A stretch of DNA of 64,000 nucleotides from Saturnia japonica (taxonomy: Eukaryota > Arthropoda > Insecta > Lepidoptera > Saturniidae). Both the position numbers and the translations under genes were made by a program. The stretch is taken from NCBI GenBank assembly GCA_033032175.1, contig CM065322.1, positions 4,836,001 to 4,900,000 of the forward strand. The letters run 5' to 3'. Of this stretch, positions 1-12,012 are shown one piece after another. The stretch's first letter is position 1, and each line of letters opens with the position of its first letter. The notes below the pieces were generated by a model that was given only the letters and a program-made list of their open reading frames with translations, did no database searches and was not told the origin of the DNA.

Positions 1-84
1 ATGCCAAATCTCACAGTCTTCCGTGCACGCAATACGCTTAAAAAGGGGTAGAAAGCTTTTGCTTCACGTATTAATATATAGATA
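1..84 (+). repeat. Family A interspersed repeat, 3' end (cut by window start)
   Basis: This is the 3' end of a family seen at least six times here (also about 21730-22085, 29938-30208, 42700-43059, 55690-56080 and 56142-56345). It ends with TTTTGCTTCACGTATTAATA and is nearly identical to 42979-43059. The family looks non-autonomous and I see no coding sequence in it. Its class is unknown to me. Confidence 0.75.
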
Positions 85-1150
85 AACATCATAGATTTAA
101 AATCCGTATCACAAATTTTTTTTTAGTACTTACTGTTTAGCCATTGTTTGTTATTTATCGCTATCTATAAGTTTCTTGGTGACAAGATTACAGTAAATAT
201 ACAGTTCCATAAAGGTTGTTCTTCATCTTATGATGCCGTGGTCGATATAAAAATCTAATAGGCACAAAGTTGATATTCAATCGACCAATTTTTGCACTAA
301 TTGTAATGCTAGCTCTCCGAATTCGGCTTCATTATAGTGAAATTTAATCGAGAATAATCCAATGCGAGTAGTAATAACAAAATAATGTTTCCCTCCCAAC
401 ATATAATTGTGGTTACATTACACAAAAGAATAAGTGAGTTTTTTCCATCAGTCCAATAGTGCGGTTGGAAAGTTTAATATAATTTTATGTTCGCAGGTGC
501 AACGGATTGATTGGATATTGGTCAGCCATTTACATCGGCTATACCTTTATATTAAAGGGAAGTATTCAAGCAAATTATTTATTACAGATATTTAAGAGGC
601 AATACAATAATAATTTTAATATTCTAAACGTAATGATTACCTTCAAATATAATTATGAACATGATTGATTGTTTATACGACTATATAGATGTAAATTCGC
701 GGCTTCTAGTTTACTTACTTGAAATGTCCTTGGCAGGCAAAATTTTTAATCATTTATATAAATATACGTGCATTGAAGCAATTCTTAGCGGCTGAAGAGG
801 TGTTGATGTGTTTGTGTTTCAGCACTCATATTATTTACTATCGATAGTCGTCAATTAGTAGTCCTGTAAACTTCAGTCACCATAGCTCGGGCGGTTCTTT
901 TGAAGCCGTTAAACGCACAAAGCGCAATTCATCCCTTTTGCGCGTGTACGTAAATGTTGAGATTTGAGTGAAGGAAAACTTGAAGTGACCATAACATTGT
1001 AATTCACTTTCCATCTATAATAACTGAGATAAAAATTTATTCACAATTATAATTTGAAAATTTTAATAGTTATATTTATAAATTATTTTTCATATGGAAA
1101 AAAGCGGTGGTGCAAAATATGTTCCATGCCTAGTTTATATACAATCCAAA
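85..1150. other. AT-rich non-coding DNA, nothing recognised
   Basis: There is no open frame of note, no RNA gene and no repeat that I can match elsewhere in the window. Confidence 0.5.
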
Positions 1151-1154
1151 TATT

Positions 1155-1300
1155 ACACTTTCTATTAAGCTCTGAAGTAATAATACCAGTTTTTTCAAAG
1201 ACAAGGCGAGATTCTTTGATGCTTACTTAGCTAGCTATATCACTCAAGTTTAAATATTTCGCCCAACATGCAGTGCTGTGTTCTGTCACCTATATTAATA
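1155..1300 (+). repeat. SINE-like family I, degraded fragment
   Basis: The stretch GCTTACTTAGCTAGCTATAT followed by TTTCGCCCAACAT matches the middle of the family I copies at 3205-3450 and 35098-35375. It is short and diverged. Confidence 0.45.
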
Positions 1301-3200
1301 TCTTTTCCTAGATCCTGTTGTTACAAGATCAAACACTCCCCTCTATAACTCTCCTTGAGTTGCTTTTGGCAACCAAACTCATATAAACCGCATTGTTATA
1401 AAACAACGAACATCTTCTCTCTAAATTTGTTAACCTCAAAAAATTCACCATTTTTTTTAATACCTTATAACAAAAACACCCATCGACTCAATCAAAAGAC
1501 AAAACCCTTTCACACCGCGTCAACGATTTCTATAGCCGCTAAATAAAAAACTCCACTGAAAATATTTAACACAAAAACAATGCAACAAAGAAAAAACCAC
1601 ACATCCGTTTTATATAAAAATATTCTGATTGAAAAATAAAGACCGTGACTAAATGATGTATCACGCGTTTTTGTTGTTAATGGTGAAGTTTGACTTTCGG
1701 TCCGTCGATCCAACGTCGACGTGGTCAAAAAAGTTTCTAAGGATCCTTAGCATAACAGCATTATGGCAGACTTCATACTCCTTAGATCTACCACAAAAAA
1801 TTTAGGCAACAAATGATCGACTCGAGCGAGCGAATCGAGCGAAAATCACGATGATATTGAAATAGCTTTTACTACTTACAGGTTAAAATTAAAACGGGTA
1901 CAAAATTAAGGTTACGAATCACATATTTTCTTTCATCGCTGATATATTGGCACTGCATATCACTAGCGCACTTTTCATAGAACGATCGATGTAATAATAA
2001 TTGATTGCCAACCGCAAGCACGATGTCTGTTAATCGGTACTTAGCCGATGGCGATATTTAGTTTTTATTATTTATATAATTGAAAATGGTGCCTCGCACT
2101 AATAAGTAGATCGTACAATACAGTTAATTTAAGAGTTGTTTCTGTTCTGTTCGGATAAAAATATAGAAAACCAAATTTGAGATCAGATTCTGCAGATGAT
2201 GCAGATGGTTTTGGGATGTTAACACATGATTGTAAATAAATATTATTGTTTAAATAAATTATAAATATATAAATTTATAACAAAGTCAATAAAAAATTAA
2301 ATATTTTTCATTAAATAAACATAAATGTAAAATGAAATTAGAAGAATGGATTCTTAAACCAAACTATAATGACACTGAACAGCAATTGTTAGCCAAGTTG
2401 AATGATTGAATATTAATTGATATAGGTACCTATCATTCAACCTCTCATTTCTTGCAATTAAAGCTTTTCTAAGTTACAATCATCCTCCTATTCTTATTTA
2501 CCCACGCACACATACACATCTCGCACACTCTTGTAGCACTCTTAAGGTAGTTAGTTTATAATAAGTATATTTGTACTAAATGTTCATATATTAAAAATAA
2601 GTAGATTCTTAGAGAATGATGTTTTAGCTGTAATTATGTTTTTTTTTTGTTTTTTTTTTTTTTACGCCGCTCGATGTCTCATATTTATTTTTTATTTATA
2701 CCTAAATATTCTATTACATTGTAAAAAAAACCTGTTACCAAAGATACAGGATTACCTAGTTTGGGTATCAGGGCAATCTGTATTTGTATTTTTGTTAACT
2801 TTTTATGAAATATAATCTATTATTATTATTATAGTGCTAATATAGTGAAGTGCATAGAGCAGATAGTGTTTTGATGTTCATAAATGCCTTCTTAGGGCCT
2901 AAATTGGATCAAGAATTTTTTGATTTTTATTTTATTTTTTGATTTTGACTACAGATGTTATATTAGTGATCTCTGTCGCAAGACTTTCAAGGTAAAGTAC
3001 CTATTTTATAGTTTTCGGGTATACCCATAATCGACTGTTCGATACAGGGGGCATTAGGTTGTTTTTAAGAAATTAATGAAGTAAGATTTTATTTAATGGT
3101 AGCGTATTTGGACACTACGTCAAGCAGCATAGGTTAATAACCTACAGTGAGTCACCTCTGTTTCAAAATTAATCGTGTGACAAAATGCCTCTAAAATCTT
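1301..3200. other. AT-rich non-coding DNA with homopolymer runs
   Basis: The frames at 1355-1728 are short, overlap on opposite strands and look like chance. There are T-runs near 2640-2664 and a short ATT run near 2820. Nothing else is recognised. Confidence 0.5.
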
Positions 3201-3204
3201 CATC

Positions 3205-3450
3205 AATCGACGTAAGTTCGAATACCTGCACCTTTTAGTGAATGAAGACATCGTGATGAAACCATAGCATTGTGGTAAGGCATTTTCTAATGCTTACCTG
3301 GCTAGCTACACTTCTCAAGTTGTAAATCTGCTACCAATCATCTATAGTTGTGTTCTGGCAACAGCATTTGAGATCCAGTTCCCCTCACTTGGCCACGTCA
3401 TCCTTAACATCGGGTATTATTGTGGTCTAGCATTGTAACATGATAAAAAA
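3205..3450 (+). repeat. SINE-like family I copy
   Basis: The copy carries a pol III B-box-like stretch, GTTCGAATACC near 3218, followed by the shared body (CATAGCATTGTGGTAAGGC, then GTTCTGGCAACAGC, then GGCCACGTCATC). The other copies are at 4035-4240 (minus), 17870-18170 (minus), 35098-35375 (plus) and 63590-63765 (plus). A tRNA-derived SINE is the best guess. The A box is not clear. Confidence 0.6.
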
Positions 3451-3547
3451 CATATCAGTTTTATGACAAATTTATCCACGTCCTTATTTTTTAAACTATC
3501 AAATAAACACCGATTTTTACTTTTACAACAATAAACAGACTTTTTAA

Positions 3548-3800
3548 CAGACTTCAAAAAAAGAAGGAGGTTACCAATTTTAATGCACCTATATATATTT
3601 TTAATGGATGTTTAGCCATAAGTTCTTTGTTTATGAACCGATTTGAATGATTCTTTTTTTATTAGAGATACGGTAACTTTAGGATGGTTCCATTTCATTA
3701 CCATTGGACCTTCAACTTCGAAGATACTCCAGGGAACTTCTCAAAATCCATTGTAGTTGGTTTTCTTTTTTTATTAAAATTTGTCTTGCCATTTAGACTG
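3548..3800 (+). repeat. Family K repeat (GACTTCAAAAA type)
   Basis: The copy starts with AGACTTCAAAAAAAGAAGGA, has TATGAACCGATTTGAATGAT in the middle and ends in ACCTTCAACTTCGAAGATAC plus a T-rich tail. The same layout occurs at 21290-21500 (minus), 21505-21600 (plus), 34830-35035 (minus) and 38255-38505 (plus). I recognise this as a common lepidopteran interspersed repeat but cannot name its class. The 63-codon frame at 3684-3875 lies inside it and is not a gene. Confidence 0.7.
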
Positions 3801-4034
3801 TTCGTTACAATTTATGTAACAGTAAACTTGATTGCACGCAACATAACTGGGTCGACAAACGTTGACGAGAGGTGACCGCGCTAAAATGCACCACTTTCGT
3901 CACTCTGTGTTATTATGTGAAATTATATTATTTCAACGAATTATTCACATGTAGATATAACTGAGAATAAGGATTGTTTTACAGCTGGTGATAATGGATT
4001 TTCACGACTTGTGTGGTGCTTATAGATTTTTATT

Positions 4035-4240
4035 TATTTGTTCTCGCCCAAGATGTTAGACACTAAGCCTAGTGGACGACTGGATCTCCAGCACAGTTGC
4101 CGGAACACACCTATAGGTGCTAGGCGACAGAATTTCTACTTGAGACATTAGAAAATGCTATGGTTTCAACACGATATTTTCCTTCACCGACAGCTCAGAC
4201 CCATTGTAGAAATTCGACCTCACGTCGAGCGGATGTACGT
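4035..4240 (-). repeat. SINE-like family I copy, reverse
   Basis: On the minus strand it reads GGTCGAATTTC (B-box-like), then the CATAGCATTTTCTAATG block, then GTGTTCCGGCAACTGTGC and AGTCGTCCACTAGGCTTAG, in the same order as 35098-35375. The frame at 4155-4361 is a by-product. Confidence 0.6.
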
Positions 4241-4444
4241 ACACGCTACGAATAAGCCATCATTTGCTTCAGGAAACGAGTTCTCTACAACCCTACTATT
4301 GCCATTAACTCAAAATTCATCATACTATAAAACATGTAGATATGTCTGGTTTGGGTGCTGAGCTCTTCAAAACAATCCTTACACTCCAAATAAAATTATC
4401 TTTCAAGTTCAAACAAAAAAGGGATCATATTAAAATATACATGT

Positions 4445-4765
4445 CCACCGGATAGATTGTACGAACTGTTAGTTTATACACTATCCCGTGAGTTTGTAAA
4501 CTGTCGGTAGATTGTGAACGAATACTAGCGGTTATTTGTATATTGCACTCGCCGGCTACTTCCGCGGCCTGCTCGCTGCGCTCGCTCGGCTCGTGCGTTA
4601 TGAACACATAGCTAACCTAACCTAACCAATCCAGTTACCTTTATAAACCTACGAAAATGTTTCACTCAGATTGCAAATTTTAGTGTCCTTTCATAATTTA
4701 CCGACAATAGTTTACAATCTGAATAGATTGTTTATAAACTAACGATTCCTACAATTATCCAGTGG
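4445..4765. mobile_element. MITE with about 60-bp terminal inverted repeats
   Basis: The left end CCACCGGATAGATTGTACGA is mirrored at the right end, which reads CCACTGGATAATTGTAGGAA on the other strand. The match continues inward through GTTAGTTTATA, TTTGTAAACTGTCGG and GATTGTGAA. The element is about 320 bp with no coding capacity. A CG-rich interior (4550-4600) contrasts with the AT-rich arms. A clear target duplication was not found. Its superfamily is not assigned. Confidence 0.75.
4609..4626 (-). repeat. Short telomere-like (TTAGG)n motif
   Basis: CTAACCTAACCTAACC is about three units of the insect telomere repeat TTAGG read on the minus strand. It lies inside the MITE at 4445-4765. It is too short to mark a telomere. 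Confidence 0.6.
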
Positions 4766-4849
4766 TAAATACTTATATTTATAAATGTAAATATAAGGTT
4801 TACCGTTGTGCGCGTATCACGCAAAAATTACTAGATCGGTTTTGATAAA

Positions 4850-5003
4850 AAGAAATGTTTTATTTACTTCTTAGATATTTGGTTCCTATAGAAAAAAAAA
4901 ATCGTAATAATAAGTTATTACAGTTTTAGGAAACTACGATATTTATAAGTATTAAAATATGTTATTCTGTAGTCTACGCGAGCGAAGCCGCGGGTACAGC
5001 TAG
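4850..5003 (+). mobile_element. Helitron-like 3' end (family D)
   Basis: The segment ends in GCGAAGCCGCGGGTACAGCTAG followed by T (the last 20 bases are the shared tail), which fits the CTAG/T 3' end of Helitron-like elements. The body matches 63365-63520, where the order TTTAC..CTTAG..TTGGTCC, A-run, AAACTATGATATTTATAAG is repeated. The 5' end was not located. Confidence 0.55.
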
Positions 5004-6597
5004 TAATATATAAAGTAAAGTATATAGTATAGGTAAACTATCGTAAAATGTACTACAACTACATGTAAATGTAGGAACTCAGTTTCATATATCTAACTTT
5101 GTAGATAAATATGTAAATACCAATTACATTCAAAACTTATATAAACAACTTAGGCCAATTACTTTCAAAACACAGGTACACTACAGCTAAGTAAAAGATG
5201 ACTTCGTTTGTAATAACTTAATGCTCATTACAAGCGCTCGACGGTTTCTGGGAAAATGACAAATTACCAAGGCGAACTTGATGCTGTGATATGTTGCTTA
5301 TTGTTGTCTAAATTATTAAGTTAAAAAGAGATTTCGATCTCAACTCGTTTATGTGAAAAAAAAAAACTTTTGAATAATCCAATTGCTTTAGTTTTCAGTC
5401 GGCTTCTTTAATATCAAATTTGTACATAGGTCAACTAGATTTATTTGGTTTTTGAAATTATGTAGACATATTAAATGCTGGCAGTAACTTTGATTTACAT
5501 TTTTTATATTAATTGGTTAATTCAATAAAAATACGGAGGGATCTATTAAGTTCTTTTTTTGTTTAATATCTACCTACTGTGAATTTAAAAAAGAACTTCA
5601 ATAAATAATTTTCTAAATAATTAAAACCTTTTTATATAGGAACTATAGTTTTTTTAAAATGGTAATGTGTGTTTGTGCACAGTTCTGCCAATGTCACGTC
5701 CCACCCGCCCAAAAAAATTTAACACAATTTAACTATAGAGTTATCAATTTAAAATATAGACAATTTTCCCTCCTATTCCGAAAGGAGTGAAAGGGATTAC
5801 TGGTCAAATGTACAATACTTAACACGTATTGTTCTATAATTGTTTACATGAATAACTTATCGTGCTTATAGGAAGCTTGACAGTATCTCAAGTAACAACA
5901 CCATAATTCCTCCAGAAGTCTTAAGTATACACCGTATCCTCTCATATTCCGAACAGTGACAAAGTTACGATTTTATAGTAAAATAAATATATTATAGTCT
6001 TTTTTTTAACGTTTATTTTCATAGCGCAAAGACTGCGTGTCTCTCGGCCGGCCGCCATGACACGATAAACATCTTAATTTGTGTACGTAACTTGTTCCGT
6101 CCACGCTTGTATGAAATATTGTCTTTTAACTTGGTAAGAGATAGGTCTCGAGGTTGCCGAGGCATTTCTGACTCCAGTCGACCTGTACTCTGGTTTGACC
6201 TTCAGAGCATCGCTTTTGAATGGACTTTAAAATTGTTATAATTCGATTATTTTAATAACTGTGTATTTATTCATTCTTTAAGTAACATTAACGACCTATT
6301 ACACATACTGAAAAGAATTTGAACACTAATCGGTGACTATTCTGATACGATTTGATGGTACCTACAAATTTCCTTAACAGAGAATAATTTGGTACATATC
6401 TAATTTCATATTTAGCTTTTAATAAATTTTGTATCTCACTACTAGTAGATGGCTTAGGCTTAGGCTAACAATCTTGTACTCATACTAAAACTATTATAAT
6501 TTAAACTTACAAACCAATAGGAGTTATATTACTACAGAGACTTATCAGTATGAGTTATAAAAGTACTGTCTTCTTGAGTACTACACTTGATTCCAAA
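5004..6597. other. Non-coding DNA, little recognised
   Basis: Around 5665-5710 a short stretch (TGCCAATGTCACGTC) resembles part of repeat family Q near 37060-37110 and 50450-50480. The rest shows no gene, RNA or clear repeat. Confidence 0.45.
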
Positions 6598-6775
6598 TTA
6601 CATTAAACTTTGGCGGGAAGATTAAGCTCTGCTGCATTTGCAGTACATAAGATTCGCCAGTTAACAGATATTGCCACTGCTAGATTAGTCTACTTCACAT
6701 ACTTCCATAGGTTAATGTCTTATAGTATTTTGCTTTGGGGTCCAGCAGCTGAGGTAGATAATACAAAATCAGGCA
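6598..6775 (+). pseudogene. Jockey-like LINE reverse transcriptase, fragment
   Basis: The conceptual peptide contains KIRQLTDIATARLVYFTYF, followed a few residues later by LMSYSILLWGPAAE. This matches the stretch after the catalytic domain of jockey-clade non-LTR reverse transcriptases, where QLTD..TARLVYF.YFHS.MSYGI.LWG is typical. Only about 55 residues remain. The YXDD catalytic region upstream is missing, there is no ATG at the natural start, and the frame runs out of family similarity after about 6775. It is a dead scrap of a retrotransposon. The family assignment rests on memory of the motif, so the clade is less certain than the class. Confidence 0.75.
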
Positions 6776-7975
6776 ATATACAACATGAGACCTTAGAGCC
6801 TAAATTGAATAGAGACCTTTTTTTGTTTTGAGAGTACCTATCCACATTCTCTACCATTTTATATACAGATGCGAAAGTATAGCATATAATGTGAGACATT
6901 TCGATCCATAATTCCGTTTATATTGCACCGACCTTGTTACTTACTCATTCTGAGAATGATCTTAGTTATAATCATGGGGTTCGTAGCATATTAATATGCA
7001 ATTTATCATTGTTTTATTAGAATGTAAGTGACCGTAACTAAGGAACATTCAATATCAACAATATATTTATTTGACCTGAATAGATATTGAAGTTTCCATG
7101 AATTTAAAATACAGCATTTTCACCACGGAGTGTTTCTATGTTAACATAGATAATTGTCGCTATTAAGAAAAAAAAATACTAAAGACACTTGTTCAAACTC
7201 TTAGTTCATTGGATAATTATTAATTCATTATTATTACAGTTCATATAGAATCACCTTCTACAATATTCCGATCAGTAATAATTTTTTGTTATAAATATAA
7301 AGTATCCCTAAATTCAACTAGGTAATTGTTTAATACTATGGCATTATTATGATAAACTTAAAAAAAGGGATTTTTGGTGACATTAGATTTTTTACAAATA
7401 ATTATTTACAAAAGATTTAATAAACTAATTTCTGTCAAGTTGTAATAAAAATTATTACCTACTTCCTGTTGATGATACAACTCTCCCACATGGCACGAGG
7501 CAATTTGTAAGAATGTTTGTTGTTAGAAACAAGTAAGTAGGTATAACGATGTCAATGCGATAGAGATCTGGAAATGTTTTTCGACAGTAATTTCGCTTTA
7601 CGCTTGGACATTTAACATTTTTATTATCTTGTACGTATTTTATTATTCTTTTTACTTAAGTAAATGCGACGCAATAAAGTGCAAAGTATTTTATCTTAAA
7701 ACGAGAAATCTAAAGAATTTATTTTTACTATATTTCAACATCGGAACGACATATTATAACTTGACACGTGACAACATTTATTATTGTTATCTAAAAGCAC
7801 AAAATGAAATAAGCACATAAACAAATTATACGGCAAAATAAATAAATGCAAACAATAAACTATTTCTTTTACATTTGTTAATTCGTCTAGTGATTCATAT
7901 TACTTTAATATTCATCAAATTTGAAATTAACAAAATTGTTAAGTTTAAACAAGTTAACAAATGTTGGAATAAAAC
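6776..7975. other. AT-rich non-coding DNA downstream of the candidate exon
   Basis: This could be the first intron of the minus-strand gene that starts at 8243. No second exon with coding character was seen. The frame at 7629-7820 is AT-rich and looks like chance. Confidence 0.4.
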
Positions 7976-8015
7976 ATTAATTAAAAATAAATAAAAATAT
8001 AAAGAAAAATGAAAC

Positions 8016-8243
8016 GTGCCCAGGTTCGAGATGCGATTGGTTGGATGCTTGTTGCTGCCGACAGATATCCGGGCTTGTCTGTACGAACCAGGAATGGGTG
8101 AAGGCCGGGTTAAGACCATGGTTCAGGCCAGAGCCCGGACCGGGTAGCCCCATAACTCCTGGCAGTCCGCCCGGCCGCTGATGGTGATGGAAACCAGCGG
8201 ATGCCACCGCGTAGTCCATAGCTACCGCTTGGTACGGCAACAT
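8016..8243 (-). CDS. Candidate first coding exon of a host gene, function not recognised
   Basis: This is the best host coding signal in the window. Translation on the minus strand from the ATG at 8243 starts MLPYQAVAMDYAVASAGFHH and continues with a Gly/Pro-rich segment, then FTHSWFVQTSPDICRQQQ and ends near SHLEPGH. In-frame stops lie just upstream (TGA, TAA), and A at -3 gives a good start context. The frame is 76 codons to a possible donor, CAC/GTTTCA, at 8015; this donor is weak. Beyond it the frame turns into AT-rich, Phe-rich intron-like sequence and stops at 7977. The composition (GC-rich, His/Gly/Pro/Gln-rich) is unlike the surroundings. Such an N-terminal exon is common in developmental transcription factors, but no DNA-binding domain is visible and I do not recognise the protein. 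The DNA-binding part, if any, would lie in exons below 7977 or outside the window. Confidence 0.6.
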
Positions 8244-9250
8244 TGTCACTTATCACTTTCTTATTGTAATATTTAGTCCAATTCGATAGTTCCGAACATT
8301 CCCCGTGTTTTTAAATTCATCCTTATTCTTATTTCAAAACAAAAAGAACTGTTTTAAATACTAATAACGTTCTATAAACGATTCATAGTTTTGTAACAAA
8401 ACTGTTTATACACTTCAATTTTGTTTGTTTATTTTAACACTGGCAGTTTATGTTCAAACACAGTACCTATGTCACGCGGGAACGTCCAGTTAAAGCCACA
8501 TCGTAATTCACAGTAGATACCGAGTCCAGGGGCGCGGAAGGTTCGCCTTCATTTAAGGCAAAGACGTTTTCAGTTATCAAACAAACGCCTGTTCTATTTT
8601 CGCGGGCGATCATTTACGTGGCTAGAGCCATTCACAGGGGAAAAGTCACGCACAGCCACCCACTTAATAAATATTCTGGGCATATATCCGTTTTTACGCG
8701 GACGTGACTGCCGGGATACTGTCCGATTTTCACGTACGGAACGCGCGGCCGATTATCGAAAACAGTTGCATGCGTCCCCCTCCTGCGACCGTGGACGTGC
8801 AACTGAAACCAAGCACGCGCGCCAAACGCGACTCTATCACACACAACCTAGACACCCTGAAACGGGACCTCGTCGGCTTTTAGAATGGGACGGAGCGATA
8901 CGGGCGAGCGACGCGCCGCATCGATCGGACGAAATCGGAAAGTTAAAAGCCTGCGTCGTTACACGGGCCGTAATAGGCGGTTACGTGATGGGGCGTGGCC
9001 TAAGCTATTAAGTTGAATTGTCGCATTCTGATTGGTTGAAATTGCTAGTAGTCGACTACGTGATATGTTCAGGAATACGTTTATAGTCCGCGCTCATAGA
9101 ATATAATAAGTGAGTTGTTGGTTGGATGCGAGCCAGTTGCGGAGATGCGACTGGATGCGGTTTAGTTCCCGATTCGCGAAAAGGTTTTTTAATTATATTG
9201 AACACTTTTAATGGGTCACCGTAAGCGTGTGACTTGATGAATAATAAAAA
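8244..9250 (-). promoter_or_regulatory. CpG-rich 5' flank: candidate 5' UTR and promoter
   Basis: About 1 kb directly upstream of the ATG at 8243 is much richer in G, C and CpG than the rest of the window (for example 8680-8960) and holds no repeat that I can match. Overlapping short frames on both strands (8632-8844, 8766-9011) fit base composition rather than coding. No clear TATA box was seen. A CCAAT-type motif occurs near 9030 on the minus strand (GATTGG on plus). The role is inferred from position and composition. Confidence 0.5.
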
Positions 9251-10480
9251 GCAGGGTCAGTTGAATGAACGTACGAGAGATGGGCGTGGTCCTTACAAAG
9301 CCTACTACGCTATACAAAAGTATCTATAATGAGATGCATATCTGCTTAGTTATTTATATTTATATTAAGATGGATATTGAACTAAGAGACTGCCAGTTCG
9401 ATGCCTACGTTACAGCCATGAGGTGCCTAGCTGGTTCTAAGTGTAGGTGTCTTCCGGAATACATGACTAAATACTTGGCGTCAGGTTTTCAAAGATATGG
9501 TGGTAGCCAGCCAAATGAAAACCAGGAAATGTTTTACCACCAAAATATAAAAACTTATTTTCTAACTACATATTTCTAATATCGTATAATGTGCCTTAAA
9601 TTAGCTTCGTGCAAACTTACATAATTGAAAAAAATTATTGTAACTTATAGCTAGGTACCTACTGCACATTATTTACTTATAAATCCAAGGTAAATTTGTA
9701 GATATTTAACGATTCTGAAATCTAAACTATTAATTATAACATAAAATAAACAGTTCTGTTATGATATCGCAATTTACAAAGTAAATACCTACCAGCTACG
9801 AAACCAATCGCCAGTTCACTCACTTTTCCATCGAGTGGATTAACTTAACCGCAACTTAATGGACGGCTAACTTACCCAGTACCGTCACAGCTGATTCCTT
9901 CGGCATTCACTTTCCCATGGTTATCTTAACTAAAACATTAACGCTTCACTTACAGCAAGTAATATCAAATTCATAAAAGGTATTTTTTTATTTGTTTCGT
10001 TTTTTTTTATTAATCTTCCCAAATTTCTAACACAAATAATTGAAAACCTCTTTTAAATTTCACTAAATGTGTACGAACTGTCCTTAAATATATTTACTGA
10101 ATTATTTATTTAGGTATTTATTAATAATATACTTAATAATAAACTATTGTTAAATCTCTGAAGGTAGAAAAAGTAAGCAATGTTGGCCGCTCTGTGGATA
10201 TATTTTCAGTGTCATAGAATACTGAAGAATATCCCATCATCATAATAGATACCTAATTATGGTCACACCATAATGATACGTTTCCCACTAAAGTTTTCAT
10301 TCTAAGATTAGGAGTCTTGTCTCTTTCAGCGTTTGAACAGGTTCCTACTGGACCATTAAACAGCTTCAAATCCCAGATAGTAGGACATGATAAATTATTG
10401 GATTGGATCGTGATCACCGCACACTATGTTTATTTAACACTGGCCATGCTAGGCATACCGCTTTCCAGAATCAACTTATA
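9251..10480. other. Non-coding DNA, possible decayed SINE at 9410-9530
   Basis: The 104-codon frame at 9265-9579 is not convincing as a gene. Part of it (9476-9520) resembles the reverse of the family I body (GGCG-CAGATTTTCAACTTGATGGTAGC type). The rest is AT-rich with nothing recognised. Confidence 0.4.
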
Positions 10481-10489
10481 AAGCTGAAG

Positions 10490-10740
10490 AGTTTGTTTGG
10501 TTGAAAGCGCTAATCTCAGAAACTACTGGTTGAAATGAAAAAAAATGTTTTAGGGTTGGATAGCCCGTTTATTGAGGAAGGCTATAGGCTATATACCATC
10601 ACGATATGACCAATAGGAGCGGAAAATCAATGAAGAATGTTGCAAAAACGGGGGAAATTTATTATTTTGAAAGCTTCCACTGCGTAGGCAGCGTGAATGG
10701 TTATAGTTACGCAACAATTATGTGTGACAAAATTTTTTCT
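10490..10740 (+). repeat. Family O repeat (LINE-tail or Helitron-like)
   Basis: The order CTCAGAAACTACTGGTTG, then TTATTGAGGAAGGCTATAGG, then a CACGATATGACCAATAGGAG block recurs diverged at 22750-22990 (plus), and in part in reverse at 39115-39235 and 13365-13440. No coding sequence is visible. Confidence 0.6.
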
Positions 10741-11094
10741 CTAAAAAGTTCTAAAAAATAATCCGCGACAGCATATGGTTATCTTTTAAGGTTTACTCAA
10801 TATAACCTTTTTTGTGGTAAAAAAATTTGTTCTAAAATAATGAATTATTTGCGAAGGTATTTTTCTATATATGGTATTGATCCTTATCAAATAAATACGT
10901 TATTCATCACAAGTATTTAATTTGAACAAAATTGCCTTGCACAGTAATTAATTTAAATGAATATCTTAGGAGCTATAACAGTTTTAAAATAACTCGGCAG
11001 CAAAATAATGATCAAGTATCGCGAGCACATTTTTATTATGCAAAATAATGTGGGACGCGGGCGGTACCTACAATACAGTGCCTACGACCCACTC

Positions 11095-11135
11095 TCTCTA
11101 ATGCTTTCTCTCTCAATCTCTCTTTCTTATATGAC
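11095..11135 (+). repeat. CT-rich low-complexity tract
   Basis: Runs of CTCTCT interspersed with TTTCT. The flanking 10741-11930 has no gene or matched repeat. Confidence 0.6.
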
Positions 11136-11929
11136 GCAGACGAAGTTGCGCGGGTCATCAAATAAAATACTACAAAATACTAGTATCAAATAATCAAACA
11201 GCATGGTAGAGTTCTATATCCTACTATATTGGTGCAAATTGTAATAAGCACGTCACAGTGAATTTCGTTTAGAGTTCAGCCAATGTATACCCTATATCCA
11301 AGCTTGCAGGCCAGCATGATAACAGCGACCGGCAATTAATTGTTATTTTTCGGTCTATATCGATGCTATTGGATTGTAGATATTAGGTACCTACAATACT
11401 TGGATTTCAGTGTATCCTTATACGTATAAAAAATTCCAACGTACATCAAAACTGTTATTATCAACTATAGGTAATATCTATCTCTATTTATCCGTTGAAT
11501 AAAAGCGTGATGTTATGTTCTGACCGCACGTATGATTGTTCTAATCGATAGAAGAGTTCAAGTTCGCTGAAGCCTCCACTTTGTATGCGGCCCTGCGAGC
11601 TACGGCCCAACCTTCATATGGAACTAACGAACCTTCGGCCAGATTGTTTTTAAAAGCTAAAGCGGTCCCAAATTTTTTTTTTGGCGCATTTGGTAGATGG
11701 TAAAATTGAGAAAAGCGCGTATCATATATGACGGTATGATAATAATTTTAATTCATTTTACTGACTTTTTAGTTAATTGTGTAACAAGCTAAATCATTAA
11801 ACAGAGAAGCAAAAAACCCGACTGCAACAAACAACACTTAAGTCAAAAAAAAATTGTTTTATTTTTGCTTTTTATTTGATTTCCTGAACTCGTACTTAAA
11901 TACTGTAAGGCCTGTGTCACATACAATTA

Positions 11930-12012
11930 CCCCAAGTCCGGTGAAGCTTTAAAAGCCACAGCGGCTTCAGGGCCCCCAAGGCTAACAGTGGTAGTCAGAT
12001 CTAAAAAAAAAA
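11930..12012 (+). mobile_element. Poly-A-tailed short retroposon (family M)
   Basis: The body CCGGTGAAGCTTTAAAAGCC, a GCTTCAGGGCCCCCAAGGC block and GCTAACAGTGG is followed by a run of ten A. The same body and tail occur at 47765-47960, 50878-50960 and, reversed with poly-T, at 23585-23770. The 3' poly-A tail points to spread by reverse transcription. Confidence 0.7.

Noticed and set aside
4609..4626. Telomere repeat as evidence of a chromosome end or fusion
   Set aside because: Only about three units, and they lie inside a MITE.
8632..9011. Overlapping frames on both strands in the CpG-rich flank
   Set aside because: They open on both strands because of CG richness and have no link to the 8243 start.
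9265..9579. 104-codon plus-strand frame near the candidate promoter
   Set aside because: AT-rich runs (LVIYIYIK), no family resemblance, and part looks like a decayed SINE.
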